The position numbers were made by a program, and so were the translations under genes. This document shows, one piece after another, positions 5,506 through 6,575 of a stretch of DNA of 6,575 nt. Where the stretch lies: contig PMYM01000277.1 of the NCBI GenBank assembly GCA_003171235.1, positions 1 through 6,575 on the forward strand. The letters run 5' to 3'. Source of the stretch: Phycisphaerales bacterium (GTDB taxonomy: Bacteria > Planctomycetota > Phycisphaerae > SM23-33). Position 1 is the first letter of the stretch, and the number at the start of each line of letters is the position of its first letter. The notes beneath the pieces are model-generated. The model was not told the DNA's origin and ran no database searches. It worked only from the letters and a program-made list of their open reading frames with translations.

Positions 5506-6575
5506 ATGATTCGTTCCGCCTTGAACGACCCCGAGCCTGACAAAGGCCCCAAAGATACGCTCGCCGGCGGGCCTGAGGGCGAGCTTGACCGGTTCCGCCT
5601 CTCCATCAGCCGTTTCGCGGGCGCATATCGCGACCTGCCGGTCGCTTTTGCCGCCACCTGCCCCGGTTGCGCCAAACTGGTTCCGGGCCGCTTTGAACGG
5701 GCCGGTCGGCAAGTCGTGCTGCGATTGGACTGCCCCGCCTGCGGCGAAATGACCCAGGTGCACGCCGACGCCATCTGGACGGACCGTCAGGGCGACCGCG
5801 ACGGCTCGGCCAGCCAAACTCTCACCGGCAGGCCCATCCAACCGGTGCACCGCCGCCTGCCCCGGACCGTGGAAACACTTTGCCCGGCCTGTTCGGCCGT
5901 CATCCTGGGCCGCTACTTCGTCCAGGACGGCGCAGTGATGATCGAAAAATCCTGCCCCGAGCACGGCTACTTCCGCGACTGCATCAGCCGCAGCGCCCTG
6001 TTGTACTCCAAGGCCGCCTGGTGGAGCTTCGAGGAGCATCCCGGCCAGTGCAACCCCAGCCGGCCCGGCCAGCGCTGCCCGGGCGATTGCGGCCTGTGCG
6101 GCCAGCACCAGTCGGCCACTTGCCTGGCCCAGATCGACCTGACCAACCGCTGCAACATGCGCTGCCCGGTATGCTTCGCCAACGCCGGCGTCACCGGCTA
6201 CGTCTACCAGCCAACCTACGAGCAGGTGCTGGAGCAATTGCGCGCCTTGCGGGCCTTGGATCCATTGCCGGCCACGGCCGTGCAGTTCACCGGCGGCGAA
6301 CCCACGATACACCCCGACTTCTGCCGCATCGTGCAGGAGGCCGGGCGGATGGGCTTCTCGCACATCCAGATCGCCACCAATGGCCTGATGATGGCCAACC
6401 CCCAGTTCGCCGAAAAGGCCGCCCAGGCCGGCGTGCACACCCTGTACTTGCAGTTCGACGGCGTCGGCCAGGCCGCCCATGCTTACACCCGTAACTTCCC
6501 CGGCCTGTGGGAAAAGAAGCTCGCTTGCATCGAGAACTGCCGCCGCCTGGGGCTGAAGATCTGCCTGGTGCCCAC
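5506..6575 (+). CDS. Radical SAM protein of the COG1964/Tes-like group (3' end beyond window)
   Basis: The first 356 residues are present and the gene runs off the right edge. The radical SAM cluster motif is C216-x3-C220-x2-C223 (CNMRCPVC). SAM-binding elements follow: FTGGEPT with GGE at 263-265, IATNGL (about 288-293) and LQFDG (about 315-319). Before the core lies a cysteine-rich block typical of this group: CPAC at 126-129, SCPEHG at 149-154, then CPGDCGLCGQH with Cys191, 195 and 198, and Cys206. This layout matches the family of archaeal tetraether lipid synthase Tes (MJ0619), which joins lipid tails through C-C bonds, though many members have unknown substrates. An additional CPGC/CPAC pair (Cys52, 55, 76, 79) lies further N-terminal. 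GAGG at 5495-5498 sits seven bases before ATG 5506, a clear start. It acts in the cytoplasm or at the membrane face; no hydrophobic segment is seen in this part. Confidence 0.85.
   Translation, partial: MIRSALNDPEPDKGPKDTLAGGPEGELDRFRLSISRFAGAYRDLPVAFAATCPGCAKLVPGRFERAGRQVVLRLDCPACGEMTQVHADAIWTDRQGDRDGSASQTLTGRPIQPVHRRLPRTVETLCPACSAVILGRYFVQDGAVMIEKSCPEHGYFRDCISRSALLYSKAAWWSFEEHPGQCNPSRPGQRCPGDCGLCGQHQSATCLAQIDLTNRCNMRCPVCFANAGVTGYVYQPTYEQVLEQLRALRALDPLPATAVQFTGGEPTIHPDFCRIVQEAGRMGFSHIQIATNGLMMANPQFAEKAAQAGVHTLYLQFDGVGQAAHAYTRNFPGLWEKKLACIENCRRLGLKICLVP

Noticed and set aside
5293..6480. A 395-codon minus-strand frame across the radical SAM gene
   Set aside because: The plus strand encodes clear radical SAM motifs with a good ribosome-binding site. 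The antisense product shows only Ala/Gly/Val-rich sequence.

Overview
The window is GC-rich bacterial DNA with four plus-strand genes, all tied to iron-sulfur chemistry. I infer an anaerobic or facultatively anaerobic lineage, because ATP-driven CoA-dehydratase-type activases and radical SAM enzymes are oxygen-sensitive. A 24-bp palindromic minisatellite inside one gene is of a kind I associate from memory with Planctomycetota and related phyla. Phylum assignment stays tentative.

Layout. Positions 1-128 hold a promoter with a perfect -10 box and the leader of a small Nfu-type Fe-S scaffold gene (129-380). Its transcript ends at a strong intrinsic terminator (476-506), preceded by a region able to fold into a larger structure. 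A second promoter candidate (598-626) and a leader of about 150 nt lead to a 1093-residue protein (780-4061). This protein has two BadF/BcrA/HgdC-type ATPase domains in tandem, a four-cysteine linker and a DUF2229-type C-terminal region. After 47 bp follows a 433-residue protein (4109-5410) related to the C-terminal part of the giant acyl-CoA dehydratase activase-related proteins. After another 95 bp begins a radical SAM protein (5506 to the right edge, incomplete) of the COG1964 group, which includes the archaeal tetraether lipid synthase Tes.

How the parts may work together. By analogy with HgdC and its dehydratase, the double ATPase would use ATP to send low-potential electrons to an Fe-S cluster in its own C-terminal region and/or in the 433-residue partner. 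Each of these regions carries three conserved-looking cysteines. The substrate is unknown. Nfu could supply [4Fe-4S] clusters, but it is a separate transcription unit. The radical SAM gene may be cotranscribed with the activase pair or merely adjacent.

The most unusual feature is a 168-bp array of seven 24-bp hairpin-forming units inserted in frame into the first ATPase domain, between the GGQSSKY motif and the cluster-ligand CAAGTGSF motif. It adds 56 residues of a Thr/Pro/Gly-rich octapeptide repeat to an otherwise conserved enzyme.
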